Of a stretch of DNA of 64,000 nt, positions 36,886 to 46,064 are shown in pieces. The notes below the pieces were generated by a model. That model was not told where the DNA came from. It searched no databases and worked only from the letters and a program-made list of their open reading frames with translations. Source of the stretch: Nitrosomonas sp. Is79A3 (GTDB lineage Bacteria; Pseudomonadota; Gammaproteobacteria; Burkholderiales; Nitrosomonadaceae). A program made the position numbers and the translations under genes. The stretch spans positions 1,116,001 to 1,180,000 of the forward strand of contig NC_015731.1 of NCBI RefSeq assembly GCF_000219585.1, written 5' to 3'. Positions within the stretch are counted from its first letter, which is position 1. Every line of letters begins with the position of its first letter.

Positions 36886-37923
36886 GTGACCAGCATAACC
36901 ATTACTCGCCCTGATGACTGGCATTTGCATTTGCGCGATGGTGAGCAACTGCGTGCCGTGTTACCCCATACAGCAAAACAATTTGCGCGCGCCATCATTA
37001 TGCCGAACCTTAAACCGCCGGTTGTAACGACTGATATGGCGCTGGCGTATCGTGCACGAATACTGGCAGCATTGCCGGCAGCCCTGCAATCCCGTTTTGA
37101 ACCATTGATGACGCTTTATCTGACGGATAATACCCCACCAGCAGAAATCATCCGGGCGAAAGAGAGCGGCGTAGTGCACGGTGTGAAATTGTATCCGGCG
37201 GGCGCAACGACGAATTCAGATGCCGGCGTGACCGATATTGCCAAATGCTATGCCGCTCTGGAGACAATGGAAAAGAGTAATCTGCCATTGCTGGTGCATG
37301 GTGAAGTAACGGATCCCGATGTGGATGTGTTTGACAAAGAGAAAGTTTTTATCGACCGGATACTTACGCCATTAACACAGCGTTTTCCTAATTTGCGCAT
37401 CGTGTTTGAGCATGTCACCACCCGTGATGCTGTGGCATTTGTTACAGAAGCATCCCGGCAGGTTGCGGCCACCATTACCGCACATCATCTATTGCTGAAT
37501 CGGAACGCAATCTTTCAAAGCGGTATCCGTCCGCACTACTTTTGCTTGCCTGTATTGAAACGTGAGATTCATCGGCAAGCTCTGCTGGAAGCAGCAACCA
37601 GCAGTAATCCCCAATTTTTTCTTGGCACGGATAGCGCGCCGCATGCGCAAACAAGTAAAGAGAATGCTTGTGGCTGTGCTGGAATTTTTACAGCCCATGC
37701 AGCCATTGAGTTATACGCGACAGCATTTGAGCAAGCTGGCGCATTGGATAAGCTGGAAGCTTTTGCCAGCTTTTATGGCGCAGATTTCTATCAATTGCCG
37801 CGCAATATTGGCCATATCACGTTAAATAAAGAAAAATGGGCTGTTCCGGAACAATATGAGTTTGCTGGAGAGAAGCTGATACCGCTCTATGCAGAGACCA
37901 GTCTGGGCTGGAAAATGGTGTAA
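36886..37923 (+). CDS. pyrC: Dihydroorotase (class II)
   Basis: The 345-residue protein starts at GTG 36886. Motifs are complete: [13 protein letters not shown] (first metal His pair, residues 12-18), the carboxylated lysine in [18 protein letters not shown] near 102, [38 protein letters not shown], and the catalytic Asp in [10 protein letters not shown] near 250. It interconverts carbamoyl-aspartate and dihydroorotate in pyrimidine synthesis. It stands alone after MITE-A copy 2, with a TATAAT upstream. Confidence 0.97.
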   Translation: MTSITITRPDDWHLHLRDGEQLRAVLPHTAKQFARAIIMPNLKPPVVTTDMALAYRARILAALPAALQSRFEPLMTLYLTDNTPPAEIIRAKESGVVHGVKLYPAGATTNSDAGVTDIAKCYAALETMEKSNLPLLVHGEVTDPDVDVFDKEKVFIDRILTPLTQRFPNLRIVFEHVTTRDAVAFVTEASRQVAATITAHHLLLNRNAIFQSGIRPHYFCLPVLKREIHRQALLEAATSSNPQFFLGTDSAPHAQTSKENACGCAGIFTAHAAIELYATAFEQAGALDKLEAFASFYGADFYQLPRNIGHITLNKEKWAVPEQYEFAGEKLIPLYAETSLGWKMV

Positions 37924-37957
37924 AGTATTTTCTTGGAAGAGCAATGCTAAGATCGGG

Positions 37958-38326
37958 CTACCAATGTCTTAATGCCCGGTTCCAGCGATAAAGCAGCCAG
38001 GCAAAGCCGTTATAGGCAATCCGTGCGAGTGATCGGATGACGGGCAATTGAAACAACCTAGCCAGCCAGCGCTGACTCGGTGTTTGCTGCCAAAGATGGA
38101 TAAATGCATCGATACCAATATTAAGCTGGCCCTTGCCATCTTTGACATACAATCGTTCGCGTACTTGCTCAAGTGAGCTTTCTACCTCGGAAACTGTATC
38201 CGGGTTGTTATGCACATCTACCCATTCAATATCGTTAACCCCACATTCCTGCATGCGTCTGCGCTGATCTTTGATTCCTGCATTGCAAACGGGGCAAGCA
38301 CTGTTGTAATAGACTTTATTGGGCAT
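37958..38326 (-). CDS. DCC-family (DUF393) thiol-disulfide oxidoreductase-like protein
   Basis: Start at ATG 38326 (MPNKVYYNSACPVCNAG) gives 122 residues. The family hallmark, a thioredoxin-like CxxC right after the first strand (CPVC, Cys12/Cys15 region), is present, with IEWVDVHN, IGIDAFIHLW and a final GFAWLLYRWNR. The redox partner is unknown. It is convergent with pyrC. Confidence 0.85.
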   Translation of the reverse strand: MPNKVYYNSACPVCNAGIKDQRRRMQECGVNDIEWVDVHNNPDTVSEVESSLEQVRERLYVKDGKGQLNIGIDAFIHLWQQTPSQRWLARLFQLPVIRSLARIAYNGFAWLLYRWNRALRHW

Positions 38327-38397
38327 TTCGAAGCTTCTTTCAAGAAACAAACCAGAAGTATAAACTTTCTAAGGCTCAAATTTAAAATGCTTTCAGA

Positions 38398-38757
38398 TCA
38401 AGAGATATTCGACACCTTTTTTGCGTGCAGCTTAGGGTGCTGGCTGGCAGAAGCCTGCTTATCCTCGCTTTTTCTATATCCTAATAATTTGTAAGAACAA
38501 TACGCACCAAAGCCAAATGCGATAGTTGCTAAAAGAACCGGAGAAGGCGTGGATATCTCCAGATTCCAGAGCAACCACTCCAAACCTGCAAGAACAATAA
38601 AAATAACCGGTGCAATAACTAAGGGTAATACATCGTTATCCAAAATTGTATCGACTTTCTCTTGAATTAAACGACCAGAGTTGCGAAGAAAATTACTGGA
38701 ATGAGACGGACGGTTCTTTGCTCTTTGTTTAGTGATCTTTAAGCGTAATTTAGGCAT
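38398..38757 (-). CDS. Small two-TM protein of unknown function
   Basis: This 119-residue protein has a basic N-terminus (about 30 residues), two hydrophobic helices (LPLVIAPVIFIVLAGLEWLLW near 45-65 and SPVLLATIAFGFGAYCSYKLL near 75-95) and a Lys/Ser/His-rich tail. No family is recognised. Codon use and the ATG with nearby purine-rich sequence suggest a real gene, 71 bp upstream of the DCC-family gene on the same strand. Confidence 0.55.
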   Translation of the reverse strand: MPKLRLKITKQRAKNRPSHSSNFLRNSGRLIQEKVDTILDNDVLPLVIAPVIFIVLAGLEWLLWNLEISTPSPVLLATIAFGFGAYCSYKLLGYRKSEDKQASASQHPKLHAKKVSNIS

Positions 38758-39141
38758 TTATTTATTTTTGACGAGTAGAGTTTTTAATAAATTTGAATGA
38801 ATCAGATAAAAACCCTGATCCGAATTGTTTTTATTGTTTATCGGTAAGCAGCCAGAAAAGTTTATAGCTTCAATAAGATTGGATTTGATGTGGATTACAA
38901 TGAGGACCGGAATGCGAGAAACTCTAATCTATTTATCTGCTGATCGGTTTATAGTATCAATGTCCTGAAAAAAATGACAGATCAACTATATTTGCTAGAT
39001 TGCTATTGTGATTAAATGAAAAAAAGATAAATGTGTGAAGAAATCAATAATAGGATTGATCATCAAATAGCGCGAGAATTATCAAATTTTTACCGCATTA
39101 AGGTTTTTTATGTGATTTTTTTCAAGAATGGAGATGGAACA
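38758..39141. other. AT-rich gene-free stretch
   Basis: No convincing gene is seen. The stretch is strongly AT-rich and leads into the PEP-CTERM gene, whose promoter must lie here. Confidence 0.4.
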
Positions 39142-39877
39142 ATGAAAATAAAAATATTTGCAAATATAACTACGCTGGTTTTTTTGAGTGCAGCAAATAG
39201 CGCTTATGCTGGTCTTATGCCTGACAGCTACAGCATGCTGAACGGTAACACCGGTTCCTATAATTATTGGGATGAAACCTATACTGGTTCCGGTTGCGTG
39301 ACGTGCGATAATGCAGCTTTAACAGGCGGCCGCGGTGATCTGACCGACGGGATTGTCGCGACCGACAACTGGTTTGTCACCGAAGCGCCTGCTGGGAATG
39401 GACCTTATTGATCCGGCCATTAAAAAGATTGATTAGAATCTCCGTATTCCGGCTTTTGCCGCTATGACAAATCGAACTATTTAATGGCCGACTCTATATG
39501 TAGGCTGGACTTTAGATCCGACGATCACTTTTCACTTGAATTCACCGGTCAACATCAGTTCGGCAGCTTTTTATTTCGATGATGCCGACGGTGCTGGTGG
39601 TGTTAGCGCACCGGCAAGTGTCACTGTCGACGGCATCAACTTCCTGATCGCTGATCCAAGCGGTCCGTCTCCATTCTCTTTCGTTGCTAACGGCTTATCG
39701 TTCGCCGGTAATGATCTTGTGGTTACTATCGAGAGGAATAACACATGGGTTTTTCTCAGCGAAGTGGAATTCAATGCCGCGCCTATTCCAGAACCAGAAA
39801 CAGAAACTTACGCCATGCTATTGGCCGGATTGGGATTGCTGGGTTTCGTAGCGAGACGCAAGCAACAAAACGTATAA
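39142..39877 (+). pseudogene. PEP-CTERM secreted protein, split by a MITE
   Basis: ATG 39142 follows GGAGATGG and encodes a signal peptide (MKIKIFANITTLVFLSAANS then AYAG) and a Gly/Tyr/Asn-rich mature part up to ...GNGPY at 39408. A 77-bp palindromic element then adds in-frame stops. After it, a second frame resumes VGWTLDPTITFHLNSPVN from 39500, continues through a beta-rich domain and ends with the PEP-CTERM sorting signal PEPETETYAMLLAGLGLLGF and an Arg-rich tail (VARRKQQNV). Deleting 91 bp would restore one continuous protein of about 215 residues. Intact homologues are exported and processed by exosortase. Confidence 0.85.
39414..39490. mobile_element. MITE-B inside the PEP-CTERM gene (77 bp)
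   Basis: Termini CGGCCATTAAA (39414-39424) and TTTAATGGCCG (39480-39490) are perfect inverted repeats, and further bases outward remain partly complementary. The flanking TAT on each side (39406-39408 and 39497-39499) is compatible with the TA target of IS630 elements. A related sequence follows the IS630 remnant at 13.5 kb. Confidence 0.75.
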
Positions 39878-40211
39878 CCGGATGGTGGATTCAATTTTTT
39901 CGCATATTTTTCTGCAATTAAATCATATTCTATTTCTTGACAATTCAAATGATCCACAGGTTGAAGAAGTTATAGAAATTACTTTAGGTAATTTCATGCC
40001 AAGATGACAAATAGCCTTTAACTATATGATATATTTAACATAACTAAAGTGTTAAATTATTAATCAATCTAAGGAAACCCTTAGAAATTTATGAGTTAAT
40101 CACTCAAACTAAATAGTTATTAACAAACTTATCAACAGGAACTGTGGATAATCAATAAGACACTATAACAAATAAGATGATAACTCGAATTATGATAGTG
40201 TTGCCCGCTAG
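39878..40211. other. AT-rich gap with DnaA-box-like palindrome
   Basis: There is no gene. It holds an inverted pair TTATCAACA (40129-40137) and TGTGGATAA (40143-40151) separated by 5 bp; the second is a perfect DnaA box and the first has one change. A similar palindrome with two perfect boxes occurs at 43.8 kb. Confidence 0.5.
40129..40151. promoter_or_regulatory. DnaA-box-like inverted pair 1
   Basis: TTATCAACA and TGTGGATAA face each other with a 5-bp spacer (GGAAC). The second is a perfect DnaA box; the first differs at one base. The surroundings are AT-rich, 61 bp from the IS5-family element. Confidence 0.5.
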
Positions 40212-41556
40212 CAGGCCGTTGAAAAACCCGGCACTTTCAGTCTGAATTCTCGTTTTTAAAAAGCTGCGAGCATTTCAGTTATTTTCCAGATCTGTTTTTT
40301 TATCCGGAATGTTCATTCTTTGTGCAATTTTGTGAGAATTTTCTGCAATTCCCGTCTTTTTGCCCTTATCCGCACGTTTTATGCGGATTCAGGGCGTACT
40401 GTCCCTATGTGTGCGAACCAGCCCACCAACCAGTCAGGCTTCCGATACGTACCAGATTGTAAATGGCCGCAACAAATCGAAACTGCCCGCTGACTTTCTC
40501 TCGCCCGATTAGTTTCAGTTTGCGCATTCCGCCTACTGTCTTCATCCAACCGAATACTTCCTCAATTCGTTTGCGAATCTTCAGACTGATTGCATAGCCT
40601 TCATCTTGGCGAAAATCGTCCGGTACGGCGCTGCCTTTGCGTTTGGCCGCTACATGCGGAATCACGCCCAGTGCCTGTACTGCTTTGATGTGTGTGTCTA
40701 CGTCGTAACCACGATCTTCTCCAACCGTGGCTCCCGATTTGGTGTTGGCTTGCAGCAGCTTGAGCGATTCTTCCCGTTCAGCTATTCCTGTTGCCGCCGA
40801 TACGCTGACATCTACTACCAGGCCGTTACGGTTCTCCATCAATACATGCCCCATGTAGCACAGACGACTGGCATCGCCGTCGCTCTTGCGCGCCAGGCGT
40901 GCATCTGGATCAGTAGTCGATTCATGAGTGGCGTTACTGCGCTTTTCCCCTGCAAAGTCCCGGCTTGGGTTGCGGCTGTTGTCATCCGGCGGGTTGCTGC
41001 TGCCATCTTTGCGCACGAAGCTTTTGTGCGAGGCCCAGGCATCCAGTAGTGTGCCATCGATGCTGAAGTGCTCGTCACCACTCAATTCCACCTACTCCGC
41101 CAATTGCTTGACACCTGCAAAGAAATGCCCGGACATCTCGTTATCCAGCAAACGATCCCGGTTCTGGGTAAAGGTGCTGTGATCCCATACCGGATCATCT
41201 ATGCCCAATCCAACAAACCAGCGGTACAGCAGGTTGTATTCAATATGCTCGACCAGTTGCCGTTCAGATCGGATCGTAAACAGTACCTGCAGCAGCGATG
41301 CTCTCAATAATCGCTCCGGCGGTATCGAGGGGCGCCCTTCTTTCGAGTAAACAGCTTCAAGCTGATGATCCATCCCCTTGAGTATGCCATCCACCAATAC
41401 CCTCAAAGGGCGCAGTGCATGACTGACAGGGATCCGTTCTTCCAGATTGACGTAGCTAAAAAGCTGTTGTTGCGAGTGTTCAATTCTGCGCATGATTTAT
41501 GAAATGAGTGGGTTCCATCAAATTTTACCCGACTCGGTGGGTTTTTCAACGGCCTG
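40212..41556 (-). mobile_element. IS5-family insertion sequence (1345 bp), defective
   Basis: Perfect 18-bp terminal repeats CAGGCCGTTGAAAAACCC begin at 40212 and end at 41556. Flanks are CTAG (40208-40211) and TTAG (41557-41560), both of the YTAR type. The transposase gene inside has an in-frame TAG. The outer 16 bp are the same as those of MITE-A. Confidence 0.88.
40405..41493 (-). pseudogene. IS5-family transposase with internal amber codon
   Basis: The gene reads from 41493 as MRRIEHSQQQLFSYVNLEER..., with the N-terminal DUF772-like part (LEAVYSKEGRPSIPPERLLRASLL), to ...AGVKQLAE and then TAG at 41094-41092. Without any frame change it continues VELSGDEHFSIDGTLLDAWASHKSF, with the catalytic Asp (SIDGT), the second Asp (GEDRGYD) and the Glu region (RIEEVFGWMKTVGGMRK). 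It is thus a single 362-codon gene with one nonsense mutation. Active transposase would require suppression or another copy elsewhere. Confidence 0.9.
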
Positions 41557-41829
41557 TTAGTGAGCTGCTTATAACTCTTTATCTTGCTCCTTCATTTCAT
41601 CGACCAAGAAGCCCAACTGCTAACGGAGCTTGCCTCCTCATATAAAAGTTGCGCATCAAACCTGAATATGCCAAAGCAAAAGTAGAAGAAGGTTACTTAA
41701 TGAGAAGTATGGAAAAGAAAAGTATGGAGAGTATGTATGCAATCCAGGAAACTGTAGCGATTACTAAAAAGGGTGTGTTTTTGTTAGAGCATGGTCGTGC
41801 CGATCACGATTGCCGTTATGATTGCGTAC
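41557..41829. other. Gap with possible gene remnant
   Basis: An open frame at 41610-41680 (HFIDQEAQLLTELAS...) looks coding-like but has no start and stops soon; it may be the rest of a gene cut by the IS. A 66-codon frame at 41649 has no ribosome-binding site. I call no gene here. Confidence 0.25.
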
Positions 41830-42204
41830 TTATTTCTCTTTCCAAATAGCAAAGACAAGCAAAGCCCACGCACTGAGAAACGAAATGCCGCCGAATGGTG
41901 TGATCATGCCAAGTCCGCGCATTCCGGTCAGACTTAGTGCGTAAAGACTGAAACTGAAAAAAATAATCCCGGCCATCATCAACCAGCCGGATATCGGGAT
42001 TAAGCGAGACTTGGGAAAATGCAGTAACAACAGGCCAATGATGAGAATCCCGAAGGCATGATAAAAATGATATTGAATTCCGGTTTGATACACTGCCAGC
42101 ATACTTTCTGATAGTGTTTGTTTCAGGCCGTGTGCACCAAAGGCGCCCAGTGCGATGCATAAAAAGGCATTTATGGCACCCAGAATCAGAAAAGTTTTTG
42201 GCAT
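41830..42204 (-). CDS. DUF423 family membrane protein
   Basis: Start at ATG 42204 gives 124 codons. Four TM helices and the family motifs FLILGAINAFLCIALGAFGAHGLK, YHFYHAFGILIIGLLLL, GWLMMAGIIFFSFSLYALSLTG and MITPFGGISFLSAWALLVFA are clear. DUF423 proteins are small inner-membrane proteins of unknown function. It lies 56 bp after xseA, on the same strand. Confidence 0.92.
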   Translation of the reverse strand: MPKTFLILGAINAFLCIALGAFGAHGLKQTLSESMLAVYQTGIQYHFYHAFGILIIGLLLLHFPKSRLIPISGWLMMAGIIFFSFSLYALSLTGMRGLGMITPFGGISFLSAWALLVFAIWKEK

Positions 42205-42260
42205 CGAAAATCTAGTCCTTATTAAATAAAGTGGAATTAATGCGAGATCCCTGTGCTTTA

Positions 42261-43607
42261 TCAAGAATCTTTTGTTTTGCTGACATCAGCTTCACACATT
42301 CCGTGCGCGAATTTTACCTGAATTCTATCGTCGGAATGAATTTGTTTGCTGTCACGGATCACTGTGTTTTGCAGGGTATAGGTGATGCTATACCCGCGTT
42401 CCAGTACTGATTGCGGATTCAGGTGCGATAACTGCGTTTGTAAATGCTGCAGATTGACTGCCAATTTTTCGAAATAGCGGGAAAATGTGTAACGGAAACG
42501 TGCGGCGAATTCTTTTTGCTGCACCTCCAGCCGAGCAATACTCGGGCTTGCAGCCGCTAGCCGTTGATTGAATTCGAGTAATTTCCAGCGTTGTTTCTCG
42601 ATTTGATGTGCCCAGGTCTTGATGTATCGATTCTGTAAATGTTGTAAATGAACATATTGCTGTTTGATCCGGTCACCAGGATGAATTAAACGATGCGCCA
42701 GGATATCCATTTTCTGCATTGCGTATTCAATGTGATGCAAAGTGATCCGATACATACGCTGGTGCAATGTTTTCAGAAGCTGGCTTAATTCCTTGTGATC
42801 CTTGCTGGCCAGTTCAGCGGCTCCGGTCGGCGTGGGGGCACGGATATCGGCGACAAAGTCTGCAATGGTGAAATCTGTTTCATGACCGATGCCGCTGATA
42901 ATCGGTATAGAACTGGCAGCAATCGCAAGCGCTACAATTTCTTCGTTGAATGCCCATAAATCCTCAATGCTGCCACCACCCCGGCAGAGTATCAATACAT
43001 CGCATTCCGCCCGTTGACACGCAGTTTTAATGGCATCAGCAATAGTATTGGCTGCTGTCTTTCCCTGCACCAAAGTGGGATAGATGATGATTGGTAATGC
43101 AGGCATGCGGCGTTGTAATGTCGACAATACGTCGCGCAATGCCGCAGTGTCCGGCGAAGTGATGATGCCGATTTGCTGTGTGAATGCGGGTAATGGTTTT
43201 TTATTTGCGGGGCTGAATAATCCGGCTTTTTCCAATTTGGATTTAAGTTTCTCAAATGCCTCAAATAACTCACCTGAACCGGCGCGCCGCATGGTTTCAA
43301 CATTCAACTGAAAATCACCGCGCGGCTCATACAGTGTAACGAGCGCCAGAACCTCGACTTGCATGCCATCTTTAGGCTGCCAATCAATGTATTGATTCTT
43401 GTGGCTGAATAGGACGCAGCGTATTTGTGCGCTGGCGTCTTTTAGGGAGAAATACCAATGGCCTGACTGATAGCACTTTAAATTAGAAATTTCACCTTTA
43501 ACCCACAGTAAAGGTATGTTCTGTTCTAGAAATTGCTTAGTGTTGTTGTTTAACTCGCTTACCGTTAGCACGGTACGGGAAAGATTGGCGATTGGAAACA
43601 GACTCAT
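42261..43607 (-). CDS. xseA: Exodeoxyribonuclease VII large subunit
   Basis: The 448-residue protein has an N-terminal OB-fold (LWVKGEISNLKCYQSGHWYFSLKD), the catalytic domain with IGIITSPDTAALRDVLSTLQRRMP, LILCRGGGSIEDLWAFNEE, GIGHETDFTIADFVADIRAPTPTGAAE, then a long coiled-coil and the closing NPQSVLERGYSI motif. The complex with XseB degrades single-stranded DNA to oligonucleotides. xseB is not in the window. It diverges from exbB across a 366-bp AT-rich gap. Confidence 0.96.
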   Translation of the reverse strand: MSLFPIANLSRTVLTVSELNNNTKQFLEQNIPLLWVKGEISNLKCYQSGHWYFSLKDASAQIRCVLFSHKNQYIDWQPKDGMQVEVLALVTLYEPRGDFQLNVETMRRAGSGELFEAFEKLKSKLEKAGLFSPANKKPLPAFTQQIGIITSPDTAALRDVLSTLQRRMPALPIIIYPTLVQGKTAANTIADAIKTACQRAECDVLILCRGGGSIEDLWAFNEEIVALAIAASSIPIISGIGHETDFTIADFVADIRAPTPTGAAELASKDHKELSQLLKTLHQRMYRITLHHIEYAMQKMDILAHRLIHPGDRIKQQYVHLQHLQNRYIKTWAHQIEKQRWKLLEFNQRLAAASPSIARLEVQQKEFAARFRYTFSRYFEKLAVNLQHLQTQLSHLNPQSVLERGYSITYTLQNTVIRDSKQIHSDDRIQVKFAHGMCEADVSKTKDS

Positions 43608-43973
43608 TTTAATATTGTGTAATAATCCACATATTTTTCTGAAACAGTGTGATCGTAATGTTTAGGTAAAGTGCGTGGTTATAAGGATATTTGTAATTAA
43701 TAGTATATTTATTAATATATTTATTATGGGATTAAAAAATAATCAACTTAGAAAAGATGTTTAGGTCTGAGAACTTAATTCTAATATAAGTTACATATTC
43801 ACAAACTTATCCACAAAAGATGTGGATAAAAATGGCTGCTTTCCTTGCTGAAAATACACGATCAAGATACATTTCATGCCAAATTGGTTACTTAGTTATA
43901 AAATAATCGATTCAGGTAATATAGTACGCTACGGAATAATACCTGGATCTACAGTGAGTGAGGAGACTATCAC
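43608..43973. other. AT-rich intergenic gap with DnaA-box palindrome
   Basis: The divergent gap between xseA and exbB has no gene. Two perfect DnaA boxes in inverted orientation occur: TTATCCACA (43807-43815) and TGTGGATAA (43821-43829), with a 5-bp spacer. The stretch around 43690-43740 is almost pure A/T. Confidence 0.6.
43807..43829. promoter_or_regulatory. DnaA-box inverted pair 2
   Basis: Two perfect DnaA boxes, TTATCCACA and TGTGGATAA, are arranged head to head with a 5-bp spacer (AAAGA) in the divergent xseA-exbB gap. The same sequence can also fold as a 9-bp stem with a 5-nt loop. Confidence 0.65.
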
Positions 43974-44582
43974 GTGTTATCTTTAATTCAAGCGGCTGGC
44001 TGGCCAATCTGGCCAATTATCATCGCCTCCATAGTTGCCATGGGCATCATCGGGGAACGGATGTGGACATTGCGTTTGAGTGTTATTTCGCCTAAAGAAT
44101 TATTGCCTAAGGTATTAAACGAATATAAAAGAGGTGGCGTCAATCCGGAGATGCTTGCGCGTCTGCAGAAACATTCTCCATTAGGAAGAATTCTTGCTGC
44201 CGGGCTTAAAAATGTGAAAAGTTCGCGTGAGATCATGAAAGAATCGATTGAAGAATCGGGTCGTGTGATTGCGCATGATCTGAGTCGCTACCTGACTACT
44301 TTGGGGACTATTGCTGCGCTGAGTCCTTTGATGGGGTTGTTTGGTACCTTGGTCGGTATGATTGAGATTTTCGGGTCGAATTCTCCTACTGGTAGCAATC
44401 CGGCGCAGCTTGCTTATGGTATTTCTGTCGCTCTGTATAATGCAGCGTTTGGCATACTCGTGGCGATTCCCAGCATGATTTTTTATCGCCATTTCCGTGC
44501 AAAGGTTGATGATTTTGTTATTGAAATGGAGTTGCAGGCTTTGAAATTAGTGGAAATAGTGCATGGAGAGCGAGAAAGTTGA
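43974..44582 (+). CDS. exbB: MotA/TolQ/ExbB proton channel family protein
   Basis: The protein has 202 residues, from GTG 43974 preceded by GAGGAG. It has an N-terminal TM (WPIWPIIIASIVAMGIIGER), a cytoplasmic domain, and two C-terminal TMs with the family motifs LGTIAALSPLMGLFGTLVGMI and ISVALYNAAFGILVAIPSMIFY. ExbB/TolQ channels energise TonB- or Tol-dependent outer-membrane processes with ExbD/TolR. In related betaproteobacteria exbD follows directly; here no exbD-like frame is found in the next 480 bp. Confidence 0.92.
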   Translation: MLSLIQAAGWPIWPIIIASIVAMGIIGERMWTLRLSVISPKELLPKVLNEYKRGGVNPEMLARLQKHSPLGRILAAGLKNVKSSREIMKESIEESGRVIAHDLSRYLTTLGTIAALSPLMGLFGTLVGMIEIFGSNSPTGSNPAQLAYGISVALYNAAFGILVAIPSMIFYRHFRAKVDDFVIEMELQALKLVEIVHGERES

Positions 44583-45063
44583 GATGTCTGCAGGAGATTG
44601 GCTATTGCATTAACTGCTTTTGAGCGCATGGTCTGTCAAAGATTGATCAATCCTGTTTCTGGAATGCTTCGGAAAGCACTCATGGGAATTCAAAAATTTA
44701 TTCTCGGCAGTTCCAATTTTGGTTACCGGAAAAATAGCTTTAATTTCTTCAAGTTTGAAGGTATCCGGGTGATTTCACCGGGATAACGAAGCATGATATT
44801 GATGGAGTAGTGTATACTTCGGCTGAATCGATTTTGACCGGAAATGCACTTAAGAACAGGCTGGTATATAGAGTGCGGTATAAACATTAAAGCCTTCCCT
44901 TACTGCCGCTCAATAATTTTCTTAATATAATAATATAAGATGCTTATCGACTTGGATTATATGCGCATTTGCTAATGAAATTGAATGGTTGCTGAATAAC
45001 GGATTGGTTATTCGGCGCTCGCTTTTTTGAGAGCAGTTTGTAGATTGATCGTTTTACACGTAA
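44583..45063. other. Gap after exbB without exbD
   Basis: There is no convincing gene. A 62-codon frame (44598-44786) shows no ExbD features. Two hairpins are visible: ATCCGGGTGA/TCACCGGGAT (44766-44787, imperfect) and CTGAATAAC/GTTATTCGG (44992-45000 and 45007-45015), the second followed by a T-run at 45023-45028 and so possibly a terminator. Confidence 0.45.
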
Positions 45064-45912
45064 ATGAATGGGAATACTGGAATCTTGAGAAATATAAATT
45101 CGATAATAAATCATAACTACCGGATTGTTATTGTGTTGTTTCTCTGCATTATAGTTTTACAAGGCTGTGTGTCGACACCAAAGAATGGTGGTCAGGAATT
45201 GGACCCAGTCGATCCGCACGAAAAAATTAATCGCGTTTCATATGATTTTACTGACAAAGTAGACCGGATGGTGTTTGAACCCGTCGTCAATTCCTACATT
45301 ACTTATGTACCTGATGCGGCACAACGGTCGATTGGAAATTTCTACGATAACTTGTCTTATCCTAATGTTGTTTTAAATTCTTTCTTACAAGGCAAAGTAA
45401 AGCAAGGAACTGAAGATACGCTGCGTTTTGTTGTGAACTCAACGGTCGGTTTGTTTGGCCTTTTTGATATGGCAACCCATATGGGATTACAAAAGCATGA
45501 TGAAGATTTCGGTCAAACATTAGGCGTATGGGGAGTGAATCCTGGATCTTATCTATTTATCCCGTTTTTAGGTCCCAGTAGTGAACGTGACGTAACCAAT
45601 ATTCCAATAGGGCTTTTTACTAATGTGCTATTTTACGCAGGACTTGCGGTGGGTACATCATTTGCTGCTCCTTTAACTATTCTGGGTGCTATCGATAAGC
45701 GTGCACGTTTATCCGGTCCAATGAGAATTCGTGATGAAGCCGCATTGGATCCTTATTTGTTTGTCCGTGAAGCATCGTTACAGCAACGTGAATTTTTAAT
45801 TCATGATGGGAAGCTGCCATTAGACCTTTATTACGATCCTTTTCAGGATAATCCGTTTGAGAAAGACTCTGAAAAAACAAAAACAAAAACAAAAACAGAA
45901 AAGAAATTATGA
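45064..45912 (+). CDS. mlaA: MlaA/VacJ family outer-membrane lipoprotein
   Basis: The 282-residue protein has a type II signal peptide with lipobox LQGC near residue 35. Family motifs: DPHEKINRVSYDFTDKVD, NSYITYVPDAAQRSIGNFYDNLSYPN, NSTVGLFGLFDMATHMGL, EDFGQTLGVWGVNPGSYLFIPFLGPSSERD. MlaA removes mislocalised phospholipids from the outer leaflet and hands them to MlaC. The C-terminus ends in KTKTKTKTEKK, encoded by four copies of a hexamer (AAAACA type, about 45876-45900). It lies upstream of squalene-hopene cyclase. Confidence 0.95.
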   Translation: MNGNTGILRNINSIINHNYRIVIVLFLCIIVLQGCVSTPKNGGQELDPVDPHEKINRVSYDFTDKVDRMVFEPVVNSYITYVPDAAQRSIGNFYDNLSYPNVVLNSFLQGKVKQGTEDTLRFVVNSTVGLFGLFDMATHMGLQKHDEDFGQTLGVWGVNPGSYLFIPFLGPSSERDVTNIPIGLFTNVLFYAGLAVGTSFAAPLTILGAIDKRARLSGPMRIRDEAALDPYLFVREASLQQREFLIHDGKLPLDLYYDPFQDNPFEKDSEKTKTKTKTEKKL

Positions 45913-46064
45913 TCAAACATAGTTTAATAGTCAGATGACTTAAACTAAATTGTCAGATATTTACAGGAAGAGGTCTTATGTGAAAAATCCATTTCAGTCA
46001 GACAAGATTGGTATTATGCATTAAATCTATTGGGAAATTTGTAACAGACAGGGCACTTAGGAAT

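Noticed and set aside
41649..41849. A 66-codon plus-strand frame
   Set aside because: No ribosome-binding site, low-complexity Met/Lys content, and it runs into the convergent DUF423 gene.
44598..44786. A 62-codon frame considered as exbD
   Set aside because: It lacks the N-terminal TM helix and conserved Asp of ExbD.
45876..45900. Phase-variable repeat that could switch mlaA on and off
   Set aside because: The unit is six bases, so slippage stays in frame and cannot act as an on/off switch.
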